64,000 nt of DNA from Leuconostoc fallax KCTC 3537 (GCF_000165675.1 NZ_AEIZ01000023.1:21457-85456), one strand, 5' to 3'; positions 48,769 to 59,472 are shown, numbered from the stretch's first letter. Numbers and translations: made by a program. Notes: generated by a model from the letters alone, not told the origin.

Positions 48769-48861
48769 ACCAAGTGCGTCGGTAGCCGACGCACTTGATG
48801 CGACGGCCTAGGTAAACCAGAAGTAATAATAGCTATTTAATTTCAAGGATTTCTTATTCAT
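48769..48861 (-). promoter_or_regulatory. Aro operon attenuator: leader and alternative pairings
   Basis: Directly after the leader peptide stop is a perfect 12-base hairpin (48771-48797, CAAGTGCGTCGG with loop CTA). The aromatic codons (48811-48824) can pair with 48759-48771, and leader bases 48841-48853 with 48744-48755. Translation of the leader would disturb both. The hairpin 3' arm competes with the terminator 5' arm. The layout fits ribosome-mediated attenuation; the direction of each switch is inference. Confidence 0.75.
48808..48861 (-). CDS. Aro operon leader peptide (17 residues, YYYFWF)
   Basis: ATG frame encoding MNKKSLKLNSYYYFWFT and a TAG. Six consecutive codons specify Tyr, Tyr, Tyr, Phe, Trp, Phe, all three aromatic amino acids made by the downstream operon. 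The upstream site is GTGAGAA, weak but at a fair distance. A 12-base hairpin starts 10 bases after the stop and two terminators follow before tkt. By analogy with trp and phe leaders it should stall ribosomes when aromatic tRNAs are uncharged. It is too short for ordinary gene finders. Confidence 0.85.
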   Translation of the reverse strand: MNKKSLKLNSYYYFWFT

Positions 48862-48954
48862 GTCGTTCTCACTTTTAATTTATACTATAATCCTAACAGA
48901 ACAAATTATTTTGTCAACTAAATTATTAAATATTTTTAAGAATGTGTTATAAAA

Positions 48955-49832
48955 TTAGAAAAATGACAGACTATACGTGCCATTAAAAGTATCGCCTGCT
49001 GCAAGTACATTAATACCATACTTTTCTTTGAAGTTACCGGTAGCATCAACTGTATCTGCTAAGCCCCACCATGGCTCAATCGCAATAAATGGCGCTTCTT
49101 TACCTGCTGGTGTCCATATACCGACATACTGCGCATTGTCTAATGTCATACGCATACCGTGCTGATTGGCCAAGCGTGCCAATAATAACGATGTTTTTTG
49201 ACGTTCTAATCGCAAAATAATCGCATCATCATGATAGTCTTCTTGTCGTAATCGTAATGGAATCTTGGCATCAAATGGTGTTGGCTGTGATGGATTAGAA
49301 TAAGGACCAACTAAGCGAATGCGATCGTAAATTTTTCCGGTTCAACAGAAACATAGTAGTCTGAGAACTTACCGCCATCTAATGGTAAGTTAAAGGCAGG
49401 ATGTCCGCCAACACTAAAGAACAAAGATTCTGCCGTATCCGTATTATGCACAATATACGCAATATGCAAAACATTGTCATCAGTGAGCTCATAACTAATA
49501 TCAAATTGAAATTTAAAAGGATAGACACGATGTGTTTCTGGTGTATCTCCTAAACGAAAGATAACCTTGGTCGCACTACTTTCCACCACCGTAAACGTAG
49601 AATTACGGGCAAAACCATGCTGGTTCATGTAATAAGTTTCACCAGCAACTTGGAATTGATCGCCACGTAATCGTCCAACAATTGGAAATAGATTTGAGGC
49701 ATGTCTTCCCCAATATTTTGGATCAGCAGTCCATATGTACTCTAATTTTGCTTGCTTATGCCATACACTAGATAGCTCAGCACCTAACTCATTAATCTCT
49801 ACTTTAATCTCTTCATTTTCAAGTTTTATCAT
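48955..49832 (-). CDS. Aldose 1-epimerase family protein (frame break)
   Basis: GalM/LacX-like mutarotase of about 292 residues. N-terminal half: NEEIKVEINELGAELSSVWH, NLFPIVGRLRGDQF, and the catalytic-region VGGHPAFNLPL. One base is missing from the T5 run at 49332-49336. With it the frame reads EPEKIYDRIRLVGPYSNPSQ and joins the C-terminal piece (IAIEPWWGLAD). The LacX-like type with a WGLADT end is common near sugar genes; the exact sugar is unknown. Confidence 0.88.
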
Positions 49833-49854
49833 AATATTTATATTCTACCAATTT

Positions 49855-50781
49855 TTAGGATGATTGTGTATCGTTTAACTTAGCTCTTGGAAAGAAATTT
49901 TGATAATTTTTCTGCAGGCTCTCACGTGTAACATGCGTATAAACTTGCGTCGTGGATAAATTAACATGCCCTAACAATTCTTGAACAGTTCTCATATCAG
50001 CGCCATGATTTAACAAGTGTGTAGCAAACGTATGACGCAACATATGCGGATGTATTTTACCATTTAATGAGGACTGTTTCATTAATTGTGACAAAATATA
50101 CGACACGCCTGCAGTCGTTAATGGTGCACCACGATTATTAACAAAAACGAAATCATGATCTTGCTGATACTGTGTTAGTAATTCTTGTCTCAACTCCTGC
50201 GTGTAACGTTGTAGTATATGATCTGCAAACTTACCAAATGGAACATACCGTTCTTTATCACCTTTTCCGCGAAGTAAAACTAACTTCTTTGAAAAATCAA
50301 GTTGTGGTAATCGTAAATTAACAATTTCAGCGACTCTTGCTCCTGTTGCGTACAATAATTCCAATAACGCGGCATTTCTCTGCCACAATTTTGTATGTTG
50401 ATTATAGGCAGTATCAAAAAGTACCTTCATTTCTTCTTCATAAAAAAATTCTGGTAAATGATTTTGATGTTTACGTAGCGCAACATTTTCGAAAGGATTA
50501 TCTTCTAGAACGTGGTTTGCCACTAAAAACTGATAAAACATACGTAGGCTACTAATTTTTCTAGCGATTGTTGTTCTAGCTAATGAGCGCTCATACAAAT
50601 CATTAAGATACACACGAATATCCAATGTTTGCACTTTCGCATAAGATGTAAAACCACCATTTTGCTTCAAAAAATCTACAAATTCATGAATGTCAATCAT
50701 ATAAGCCTTAATTGTTTGCGCAGAATATAGCCGTTCAAATTCAAGATAATCTCGATATAATTGTAATTCACTTTTGTCCAT
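49855..50781 (-). CDS. xerC: Tyrosine recombinase XerC
   Basis: Second dimer-resolution recombinase, partner of XerD. 308 residues from the ATG at 50781. Core-binding domain at the N-terminus; catalytic Arg in ATGARVAEIVNL, Lys in GKGDKERYVPF, HPHMLRHTFATHLL, GHVNLSTTQ and the Tyr in VYTHV. The frame is intact. Alone between galM and a small membrane protein gene, it is not in the usual codY/hslV context of Bacillus. Confidence 0.9.
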   Translation of the reverse strand: MDKSELQLYRDYLEFERLYSAQTIKAYMIDIHEFVDFLKQNGGFTSYAKVQTLDIRVYLNDLYERSLARTTIARKISSLRMFYQFLVANHVLEDNPFENVALRKHQNHLPEFFYEEEMKVLFDTAYNQHTKLWQRNAALLELLYATGARVAEIVNLRLPQLDFSKKLVLLRGKGDKERYVPFGKFADHILQRYTQELRQELLTQYQQDHDFVFVNNRGAPLTTAGVSYILSQLMKQSSLNGKIHPHMLRHTFATHLLNHGADMRTVQELLGHVNLSTTQVYTHVTRESLQKNYQNFFPRAKLNDTQSS

Positions 50782-50917
50782 GATTTCATTATAAAACAAT
50801 CACAACAACAAAAGATTAAGAAGCGCTAAATTTGTTTATAAAATAATTGCAATCCTTAAATACCATATAAAAAAGATTTAAATTTCTTATAATTAAGAGA
50901 GTTACGGAGGAAATTAT

Positions 50918-51379
50918 ATGAAAATACCAATATCAACATCTTATAGGCAATTAAAAAGTATAACCGCATCCTTATCAAGTCGATTATTAATTGCTATTGA
51001 TGGTTTTCGTTCTAACATTCTCAACAATCGCGATGCCCATAAGGTTCATCAACCGACTATTCGTTCCATTACAGTTGTTCCCTACGAATCATCAGCTAAA
51101 GCCGTGGATACTGATAGTTTTGCCTACGCAGCTAATGCTTCCATTGTTGAAGGTAAATTCGATCCTGATGAACATCATCACCACACCTCAAATTCAAATA
51201 AAATCAAACATTTTATCTTTCATCCCTTGCGTGCCTTCATACTTACTGTGATTCTAGTATTAGTCATCTATGTTGTTATTACTGCAGCACAAGCATTTGC
51301 TGATAATAAAACCCCTATCACAAATCAAAATACGCAAACAAAAAAGCGGTTAAATAACCGCTTTTTTATTTGTCATTAA
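50918..51379 (+). CDS. Unknown single-pass membrane protein
   Basis: About 153 residues as read. A polar N-terminal 100 residues with a His run (DEHHHHTSN) precedes one membrane segment (about 107-127, ILTVILVLVIYVVITAA). GGAGG precedes the ATG. The last 14 codons lie in the pyk terminator hairpin. If the A6 run at 51340-51345 lost one base, as many runs here did, the protein would end earlier as KKAVK. I do not recognise the family. Confidence 0.7.
   Translation: MKIPISTSYRQLKSITASLSSRLLIAIDGFRSNILNNRDAHKVHQPTIRSITVVPYESSAKAVDTDSFAYAANASIVEGKFDPDEHHHHTSNSNKIKHFIFHPLRAFILTVILVLVIYVVITAAQAFADNKTPITNQNTQTKKRLNNRFFICH
51340..51367. terminator. Bidirectional terminator between the membrane protein gene and pyk
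   Basis: AAAAAAGCGGTT with a 4-base loop and AACCGCTTTTTT, 9 bases past the pyk stop. It overlaps the 3' end of the plus-strand gene. Confidence 0.88.
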
Positions 51380-52797
51380 ACTGTTTGTACTGAAAGCATG
51401 TTAGTTGTACCAGATTGTGACATTGGTACACCAGCAGCGATAACAATTGTATCACCATCAGTAGCAAGTCCTTGTTCCTTGACTGCCTTCTTAGCCAATT
51501 CAACCATTTCATCAACAGTTTGTGGGGCTTCATATACAACAGGAGCAACACCGTAGTTCAATGTCAAACCACGTTGTACACGTTCTGAATATGTGATAGC
51601 TAAGATATCAACATCTGGGCGATGCTTTGAAATCATGCGGGCTGTGTAGCCTGAGTTTGTTGACACAACAACTGCCTTAGCATTAATGTTGCGTGCAATT
51701 TCAGCTACTGAGTTAGCAACTGCTTCAGTTGTATCTGTTTCATCAAAGAAAGTTGTTTCATGGCGACCGTATTGCTTCAATACAGTTTCAGCCTTTTCAT
51801 TGATAGCTGCCATTGTTGCAACTGCTTCGACTGGATATTCACCGTTAGCTGATTCTCCAGAAAGCATTGTTGCATCTGTACCATCGAATACAGCATTGGC
51901 AACGTCAGAAGCTTCGGCACGTGTTGGACGTGGGTTTTCTTCCATTGAATCCAACATTTGAGTAGCCGTGATAACTGGCAAACCTGACTTGTTCATCTTA
52001 CGAATCATTTCCTTTTGAACCAAAGGAACGTTTTCGGCTGGAATTTCAACACCCATGTCACCACGTGGTACCATCAAAGCGTCTGAAACTTCCAAGATAG
52101 CATCAAGGTTATCAATACCTTCTTGAGATTCAATCTTAGGAATGATTTGAACATGTTCCATGTTCTTTTCTTTCAATAATGAACGAATTTCAAGAACGTC
52201 TTCTGGCTTACGAACGAATGATGCAGCGATGTAGTTGATTTCGTGATCCAATCCGAAGCGAATATCATCAGCATCTTTCTCAGTAATACCTGGTAAGTTA
52301 ATTGAAACACCAGGCGCATTAACACCCTTACGTGAACCCAAGATACCATCGTTCTCAACACGAACAACTAATTCACGATTAGCGCTGTCCTTTTCAATAA
52401 CAGTTGTACCTAACAAACCATCATCAAACAATACTTGTCCGCCTTCTTTGACATCGTCAAACAAGCCAGCATAAGTTACGGCAATCTTTTCCTTAGTTCC
52501 TTCAAGATTCTCGTCCATAGCAATACGAACAACATCACCAGTATGGAACTCAATCTTACCGTCAGCTTGCTTTGTTGTACGGATTTCAGCACCCTTTGTA
52601 TCCAACAAGATACCAACAATCTTACCAGTTATCTTTTCAGCTTCATGAACGGCACTCATACGCGCCAAATGCTCTTCATGGTCTCCGTGTGAAAAGTTAA
52701 AGCGGAATACGTTTGCACCAGCTTCAATTAACTTTACGATAGTTTCGACATCTGATGACGCCGGTCCAAGTGTTGAGACAATTTTCGTCTTCTTCAT
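51376..52797 (-). CDS. pyk: Pyruvate kinase
   Basis: PEP to pyruvate with ATP formation. 473 residues, without the extra C-terminal PEP-utilising domain of Bacillus. Motifs: TKIVSTLGPASS, FNFSHGDHEEH, the metal/substrate signature PKIESQEGIDNLD, MVPRGDMGVEIP and GTDATMLSGESANGEYP. It directly follows dnaE on this strand; in related homofermenters pfkA lies between them. Confidence 0.97.
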   Translation of the reverse strand: MKKTKIVSTLGPASSDVETIVKLIEAGANVFRFNFSHGDHEEHLARMSAVHEAEKITGKIVGILLDTKGAEIRTTKQADGKIEFHTGDVVRIAMDENLEGTKEKIAVTYAGLFDDVKEGGQVLFDDGLLGTTVIEKDSANRELVVRVENDGILGSRKGVNAPGVSINLPGITEKDADDIRFGLDHEINYIAASFVRKPEDVLEIRSLLKEKNMEHVQIIPKIESQEGIDNLDAILEVSDALMVPRGDMGVEIPAENVPLVQKEMIRKMNKSGLPVITATQMLDSMEENPRPTRAEASDVANAVFDGTDATMLSGESANGEYPVEAVATMAAINEKAETVLKQYGRHETTFFDETDTTEAVANSVAEIARNINAKAVVVSTNSGYTARMISKHRPDVDILAITYSERVQRGLTLNYGVAPVVYEAPQTVDEMVELAKKAVKEQGLATDGDTIVIAAGVPMSQSGTTNMLSVQTV

Positions 52798-52907
52798 GGT
52801 TAGATAAACTCCTTATAATCTTTATAGTTGCTTGTGCAACATTAACCAAAGTCTATTTTATACATTGTTTCGTAAATGTACAAGATGAAAACAATGAAAA
52901 AATTTTT

Positions 52908-55900
52908 CTATCGTCTGAAAATAATATTATCTGCGCCCAACAAAGGCGCTAAATCACGGATGATACCGGTTTCATCACTCAACCAATATTTTTGTTCTAA
53001 TTGTGAACTTTTTCCAGTATTTTGCCAATGCACAACGACGGGTATCGGCCCGTGATGCTTTTTTAGTACATCACTCACGCGCCTTTTATTGTCATCATTA
53101 TCGTGTTGCGCATCAAACTGCAAAAACCAAGTGCGTGAAGACGTTTTTGATACAGTTGGCTTCGGTGCCAAATTTAACTGTTGCGCAATCAAGCTAACTT
53201 GTCGTGTTGTCTCGGTTTTACCAGATATTAAAATAATTTGGCCAACTTTTAAGATATCTTGTACCTTTTGATAGAGATTAGGAAAAACCGTTACACTCAA
53301 ACTACCGCTTGTATCGGATATGTTAACAAAAGCCATTAAATCGCCTTTTTTAGTCCGAATCGTACGCACACCATCGATTAAGCCCAAAACACCAATTTTC
53401 TGGTCGGCTTCTTTAATATCAGCAATTTGTGTCAGTTGATGTTCTGAAATAAAAGTGCCATAGTCATCCAGCGGATGCCCTGATAAGTTGACACCAATGA
53501 CTTCTTTTTCTTTATTTAATCGCTCTGTTAATGCCAATTCCTCAACCTGAGCTATTTTCGTTTCGTTTAGAATCAAATCGCCAAAATTCGCTGCATCAAT
53601 TAGGTCTGGCAAAGCACGCAATATCTCAGCGCGGTTATACCCAAAATGATCTAAAGCACCAGCATAAGCGAGTTGCTCTAGCACCTCTTGCTTACGTAAT
53701 TTTTCGGGTATGCGACGAATAAAACTCTGTATCGAATGAAAGGCGCCATTTTCCTGTCGTTCAGCTAGTACAGCTGTTACAAAATCAGTGCGCACACCAC
53801 GAATATTATTCAATCCCATTTGTAACGATTCTTGGTTAATCGTCCAAAAACGTTCAGATTGATTAACATCTGGGGCCTTCACTTCAATGTGCCGTAATTT
53901 GGCTGCTGTAACATATAAGCGCACTTTATCTTGATTACCAAGATTAGCATTTAACAAGGCCACAAAGAAGGCAATTGGATAGTTAACTTTTAAATAAGCG
54001 AGCTGATAAGCCATTTTACTATAAGCCACCGCATGCGAACGATTAAAGCCATAATTAGCAAATTCATCGATATAGTTAAAAATCTTGTCAGCTTGCTGAT
54101 GTTCGTGACCCTTTGCAATGGCGCCCTGAATGAATTTATCATGCATTTCAGACATTTTTTGAACATTTTTCTTAGACATGGCACTACGTAAAATATCAGC
54201 TTCACCCAATGTGAAACCAGCATAAGTTTCTGCCACACGCATGACCTGTTCTTGATACACAATAATACCAAATGTTGGAGCTAAAATTGTTTTCAAACTA
54301 GCATCCGGTAAGGACGCTGGTTCTTTACCATGCCGTCTGGCAACAAAATGATTAATATTTTGCATTGGGCCTGGTCGATACAATGCATTAACAGCTGCGA
54401 CCAATTCAAATGTTGTTGGCTGTAGACGTCTCAAAACGTTTTTAATTCCTGCTGATTCAAACTGGAAAACACCATCTGTATCTCCCTTAGCAAATAATGC
54501 TAAGGTCTGAGGGTCATCTAATGGAATTGTACTAATATCAAAATGATCTGGTAAATAAGGTTTGGCATAATAAAGCGCTTGACTGAGCAATGTTAAATTA
54601 CGTAACCCTAACAAGTCAATTTTCAATAATCCTAGATTTTCAACCGTATCCTTCTCAAACTGTGTTAATAATTTATCTTCACTGCCCTTTTGAACAGGCA
54701 GTGTCTGAATTAAAGGAGATTCGCTTAACACAATACCAGCAGCGTGCGTTGATACATTACGCGGCAAACCTTCAATTTTTTGAGCCGTATCAAAGATTAA
54801 CTGGCCATGCGGTAATTCACCCAGTAACTTTGATAATTGTGGTGTTTCATTGATTGCTTCTTGCAGTGTAAAATGTAATTTTTTGGCAAAGTGTGACTCA
54901 AACGACTAATATCTCGTTGCGACAAATCAAAGACACGTGCAGTATCCCTTAAAGCCTGTCGAGCAGCTAAAGTACCAAATGTGATAATTTGTGCAAAATT
55001 ACGATGACCATATTTTTGATGGAGATAATCGAGCACTTGTTCACGCTTGTTATCTGGTAGATCAATATCAATATCTGGCATTTGAACACGGTCAGCATTC
55101 AAGAAACGCTCAAATAGTAAACCAAATTGAATTGGATCAACATCAGTTATATGTAGAGCATACGCTACCAAAGAACCTGCTGCCGAGCCACGACCAGGTC
55201 CCGTTTGGATATGATGTGTGTGTGCAAAATTAAGAATATCCCATACAATTAAGAAATAATCACTAAAACCTAATGCATTAATCACTGCTAACTCATGATT
55301 TAATCGCTCAACATAAGTATCATGAGATGATTTATTTTTAATTAAGCGTTGCTTAAGCCCTTCAGTTGCTAATTGCTCAAGATATTGCATACTCGTTTGT
55401 TCATGAGGGGTGACGAATTGTGGTAAGTTAACTTGCTTAAATGCGATACTAACATTTATTTTATCCACTAATTGCTCATTATTTTCAAACGCACGCCGTA
55501 ATGTCGATGTTGCCTGATAGGCCTGGTCGATATCGTGAAACGGCCTCAGTACATGCGCCCCTTCTTGTTGTCGCAATAGCTCGATTCCTTCTAACTTAGT
55601 ATTCGTATCAATTGCGCGTAACACTTGTGTGGTAAAGGCATCTGTCGGGTCTAAATAATCAACGTCGTCCAAAGCAATCAGTTGTGCTTGATTATTTTGT
55701 GCAAAATCAGTTAAATTTTGAAGAATCTGAGGTGCCAAAAAAGGATGAATGCCAACATATAAATCATCATGATTCAGCAAAGTAGTTAATTGCTGCCATG
55801 TCTCATTTAAAACCGATGTTTGAGTGCCAATGAGCTGTCCGATTTCACTATCATGTGGCAAGATAATAGCAATACCTGCTAAATCGTGTTTAAATTGATT

Positions 55901-56236
55901 AAATGACAATAGTTGCTGATCATCTTGTGTCATTTTCATAGAGGATATTCGCATTAAATTACGATAGCCAATGTCATTAGTAGCAATACAAATAACAGGA
56001 AATGCAGTTGCAGTGTTAACGAGACCCGCAACATGTAATGTGACGCCCAAAATCGGCTTAATATGATGTTGCTGTGCTGCATGATAAAATTCAACTGCGC
56101 CATAAAGATTGTTAACGTCAGTTAAGGCTAATGCCTGGTATCCTCTATCTTTAGCTTTACTTATAATTTCATTCACTGTATTGGGATTTTTTAATAGGCT
56201 ATAACTACTAAAAATCTGTAATGGTGCATACATCAT
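52908..56236 (-). CDS. dnaE: DNA polymerase III alpha subunit DnaE (frame break)
   Basis: Replicative polymerase, the DnaE3 form of Firmicutes. The two open parts join if one base is restored in the T6 run at 54879-54884, reading LSHTLPKKLHFTLQEAINET. The total is 1109 residues. N-terminal PHP domain, then GPGRGSAAGSLVAYAL, catalytic Asp pair in MPDIDIDLPDNKREQV, and a C-terminal OB domain (VRTIRTKKGDLMAFVNISDT). Essential, so the break is an artefact. Confidence 0.95.
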
Positions 56237-56350
56237 TGGCCTCCTAACACGTCTTAAACCTTCATAAGTATTATTATACTGAATTTATGGTCTTAGACTT
56301 GCTAAATTTTGTGAAAAGCGTATTATACTAATTGTTAATGAGGTGAAGAT

Positions 56351-56545
56351 ATGAAATATTTAACAGTGGCCTTCTGGTCTGCAGTTTTTGGTGAAATTCT
56401 TGGCTATATCGTTTCTCAATTAACTGGTGCTAGCTACTCATTTGTTTGGGTTGCTATCATTGCCATTATTGTTGGCGAAGTTGCACTGATTGCAATTCCA
56501 GCTATTTCTGGTCGTGCAATACCACAGAATAAAACCGAAAATTAA
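56351..56545 (+). CDS. YjzD-like small membrane protein (DUF2929)
   Basis: 64 residues with two hydrophobic helices (about 3-23 and 31-52) and the pattern MKYLTVAFWSAVFGEILGYI typical of DUF2929/YjzD. GAGGTG precedes the ATG. Its role is unknown. It is divergent from dnaE and closed by a terminator shared with pepT. Confidence 0.8.
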   Translation: MKYLTVAFWSAVFGEILGYIVSQLTGASYSFVWVAIIAIIVGEVALIAIPAISGRAIPQNKTEN

Positions 56546-56546
56546 T

Positions 56547-56590
56547 AAAAACTCGAATGTTGACACATTACCGTCAATGTTCGAGTTTTT
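56547..56590. terminator. Bidirectional terminator, yjzD/pepT
   Basis: 18-base arms (AAAAACTCGAATGTTGAC and near complement, two wobble pairs) with an 8-base loop and A/T tracts on both sides. Confidence 0.9.
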
Positions 56591-56604
56591 ATTTATCCTG
56601 TTAA

Positions 56605-57846
56605 TCACTGCTGGGATAGTGCAATAATCTTTAAAATCGTATCCGTTGCTTGAGTCATCACTTGTGCTGAAACGTATTCAAAACGGCCATGCATGTTCTC
56701 TCCACCAGCAAATAAGTTAGGTGTTGGTAATCCTAAGAACGTTATTTTAGACCCATCTGTACCACCTCTTACGGGTTCGATAATTGGTTTAATATCTAGT
56801 GACCGCATCGCTGCTTCAGCTAGATTCACAGAACGCATATCGTCTTTCAAAATTTCACCCATGTTGTAGTATTGATCATTGATTGTCACAGTAATGCGTT
56901 GCTCATGCGCAAATCTTTGATTAAATTGTTCGGCAATATCAACTAATTTTTGTTTGCGATTTTCAAATTGCTTACGATTGTGATCACGCACAATGTAGCG
57001 CATCGTAGCACTTTCAGGTGTTCCTTCAATCATCATCAAATGCCAAAAGCCTTCAATTCCCTCAGTGTTTTCTGGCCGATCATGATCAGGTAACTGTGAA
57101 TGAAAGTCCATGGCCACTTGAATCGCATTAATCATGCTATTCTTAGCCGTCCCAGGGTGAACATTACGACCAGCAATTGTTACTCGGGCATCCGCTGCGT
57201 TGAATGTTTCCCACTCTAACTCACCCAATGGCCCACCATCAACTGTATATGCAAAATCCGCACCAAAAGCATCAGTATCAAAATGATCAGCACCAATACC
57301 AATTTCTTCATCCGGCCCAAATGCAAAACGTAATGCACCATGTTTAACATCTGGATGTGTGACTAAATATTGAATAGCAGATACAATTTCAGCAACCCCT
57401 GCCTTATCATCCGCACCAAGCAATGTCGTACCATCCGTTGTGATTAAAGTATGCCCCATATACTTTTTTAAGCTTGGAAATTCCGACACAGTTAACTTAT
57501 AGCCACTATCGCCTAATACAATCTCCGAATGGCCATCATAATTGGGGATAATTTGAGGGTTAACCTGTTTAGCGTTAAAATCAGCGGTGTCAACGTGCGC
57601 AATGAACCCAATTGTTGGGACGTTATCGTCATCAATATTCGCTGATAATTCAGCAAAGACATAGCCATCAGGCATCGTCCGGACATTTTCCAATCCAAGC
57701 GTTTCCAATTCCATAGACAAATCTCTTAAGAAGGCCACCTCTTTTGGCGAAGAAGGAATCGTCTTTGAATCTTCATCTGATTGTGTATCTATTTTTACGT
57801 AACGCAAAAAGCGATTCATTAATTCTGGATATTTTTCGTTTATCAT
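56605..57846 (-). CDS. pepT: Peptidase T (tripeptidase)
   Basis: Zinc aminotripeptidase of the M20 family, 413 residues. Metal and catalytic motifs: FIAHVDTADF, TLLGADDKAGVAEI, FGPDEEIGIGADHFD and the C-terminal PVRGGTDGSKITFLGLPTPN. Releases the N-terminal residue of tripeptides in casein or other peptide use. The frame is intact. About 54 bases separate it from the nif3-like gene upstream. Confidence 0.96.
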   Translation of the reverse strand: MINEKYPELMNRFLRYVKIDTQSDEDSKTIPSSPKEVAFLRDLSMELETLGLENVRTMPDGYVFAELSANIDDDNVPTIGFIAHVDTADFNAKQVNPQIIPNYDGHSEIVLGDSGYKLTVSEFPSLKKYMGHTLITTDGTTLLGADDKAGVAEIVSAIQYLVTHPDVKHGALRFAFGPDEEIGIGADHFDTDAFGADFAYTVDGGPLGELEWETFNAADARVTIAGRNVHPGTAKNSMINAIQVAMDFHSQLPDHDRPENTEGIEGFWHLMMIEGTPESATMRYIVRDHNRKQFENRKQKLVDIAEQFNQRFAHEQRITVTINDQYYNMGEILKDDMRSVNLAEAAMRSLDIKPIIEPVRGGTDGSKITFLGLPTPNLFAGGENMHGRFEYVSAQVMTQATDTILKIIALSQQ

Positions 57847-57900
57847 TATTTCGTATTCGCAATCACGCTAATCAGCTTGATTACATCCCTTTCACTAGCA

Positions 57901-58698
57901 TTAGATATATTGGTAAGGATCCGTATTCTCATGTGTTACATTAATATATTCCAAATCCCATTTATGTTCAATTTGCCACTGCCAGACCAATTCTGCCATT
58001 TTCTGATTCGCAATGGCCTCCATATGATGATCAGGATCAATGACAATAAAATCATTAGCTAAAATAGCGTGCCCAACATGGTAATACACATCTGCTGTTA
58101 TGTAGGCATCAGCCCCTTTAGCTTGAGCAACGTCCCAGTAGCGACCGCCATCGCCACCCAAGACCGCAATCTTTTGGATAGCTTGATTTAAATTTCGCGC
58201 AATAACACGTACAGCTTTTACATTAAAAGTATGTTTTAACTTTTCTGCATACTCAGCGACTGTTATGGGTTCTGCCAGTTCACCTATTCGTCCAAGACCG
58301 GTTTCACCATCATCATTAGGGATTAATGGTTGTACATGTGTTAAACCCAGCTTCCCTGCTAACCAGTCATTCATACCACCCTTTGTCGCATCCAAATTCG
58401 TGTGAGAAGCGTAAACCACAATATTGTGTTTGATAAGTAGCGCATACATTTTATTTTGTGGCACAGATAAATCAAGATTTTTGGCAGGGTGAAACATAGC
58501 TTCATGATGTGCCCATATAAAATCAACATTCATTTCAATTGCTTCTTGAACAACTTCTGGTCGTACGTCCAGCGTTGTCATAACTTTATGAATTTCTTGT
58601 GTTGGGTCCCCAATTTGCAAACCAATTGGATCGCCTTTTTCAGCTAAATTTTTAGGTGCAAATTTTTCAATTTCATTGATTAATTCTTGTGCAATCAT
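57901..58698 (-). CDS. Nif3-like dinuclear metal protein (YqfO)
   Basis: 265 residues. Metal-site motifs are WAHHEAMFHPAKNL near residue 62, ASHTNLDATKGGMNDWLA near 97, and DPDHHMEA near the C-terminus. It lacks the PII-like insertion of the longer Bacillus YqfO. The exact function is unsettled (GTP cyclohydrolase-like by annotation only). It overlaps trmK by 4 bases, the standard pairing. Confidence 0.9.
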   Translation of the reverse strand: MIAQELINEIEKFAPKNLAEKGDPIGLQIGDPTQEIHKVMTTLDVRPEVVQEAIEMNVDFIWAHHEAMFHPAKNLDLSVPQNKMYALLIKHNIVVYASHTNLDATKGGMNDWLAGKLGLTHVQPLIPNDDGETGLGRIGELAEPITVAEYAEKLKHTFNVKAVRVIARNLNQAIQKIAVLGGDGGRYWDVAQAKGADAYITADVYYHVGHAILANDFIVIDPDHHMEAIANQKMAELVWQWQIEHKWDLEYINVTHENTDPYQYI

Positions 58699-59386
58699 CT
58701 ATTTAATACCTCTTGAATTTCCTGATAACGTTGAGACCATTCATCGTAAGCTTGTGTATTCATTTTATTTGCTTGTCGTAATTTCAACAAAATAATATGA
58801 ATACGCTCCAATTCTTTTTCCCATCTCGCTTTAAAGGTAGGTGATTTTTGTTTACTTAGCACCGGTCCAAAATAAATATCTTGTCGGGATAATGTTTGTT
58901 TACCCTGCTCAATCATCATTACTTCGTAAAAATGCTTTCCCTCTTGCACGATACTTTCTGAATGAATCGTATAATCATGCTTCATTAACCATTCACGCAC
59001 AATAAACTCATCGGTATTGGGTTGCAAAATGAGATTGGGAAAACGCTGATGTTGGGTTAACCCAGCAGATAATATTTCGGTAATTAAAATACCACCCATA
59101 CCGGCAATAATCACAGTGTCGATTTTATCGTCCGGCGTTATAGCTTTCAAGCCGTTCGCTAAGCGTGGATGGACTATGTCTGCCAAACCCTGACTCTGTA
59201 TTTCATGCTTTGCATTATCAAACGGTCCACGTGCCACCTCACCAGCAATAGCATAATCAATTTGTTGATGACGTGCTAAATAGGCTGGTAAATAAGCATG
59301 ATCCGAACCAATATCAGCTATCCTTGCGCCCTTTTTACATAGTTTGCTACGGCTTGTAAACGTAGCGAAAGATGTGTACTATCCAT
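58695..59386 (-). CDS. trmK: tRNA (adenine22-N1)-methyltransferase TrmK (frame break)
   Basis: Methylates A22 in tRNA. The first 50 residues are out of frame in the raw sequence. Restoring one base in the T5 run at 59332-59336 gives MDSTHLSLRLQAVANYVKKG and ARIADIGSDHAYLPAYLARH, the SAM-binding start of the family. The rest includes VIIAGMGGILITEIL and LQPNTDEFIVREWL. 230 residues. It is followed by the nif3-like gene, overlapping. Confidence 0.92.
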
Positions 59387-59431
59387 ACTTACTGTTTTTC
59401 CTTTAATAACTTTATACTCACTCAGTATAGC

Positions 59432-59456
59432 AAAAAAGCGGTTACCCACCGCTTTT
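59432..59456 (-). terminator. Terminator of rpoD
   Basis: Minus strand stem AAAAGCGGT/ACCGCTTTT with a 5-base loop and T6, about 17 bases past the rpoD stop. Confidence 0.88.
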
Positions 59457-59472
59457 ATCAACGCTACTCATG

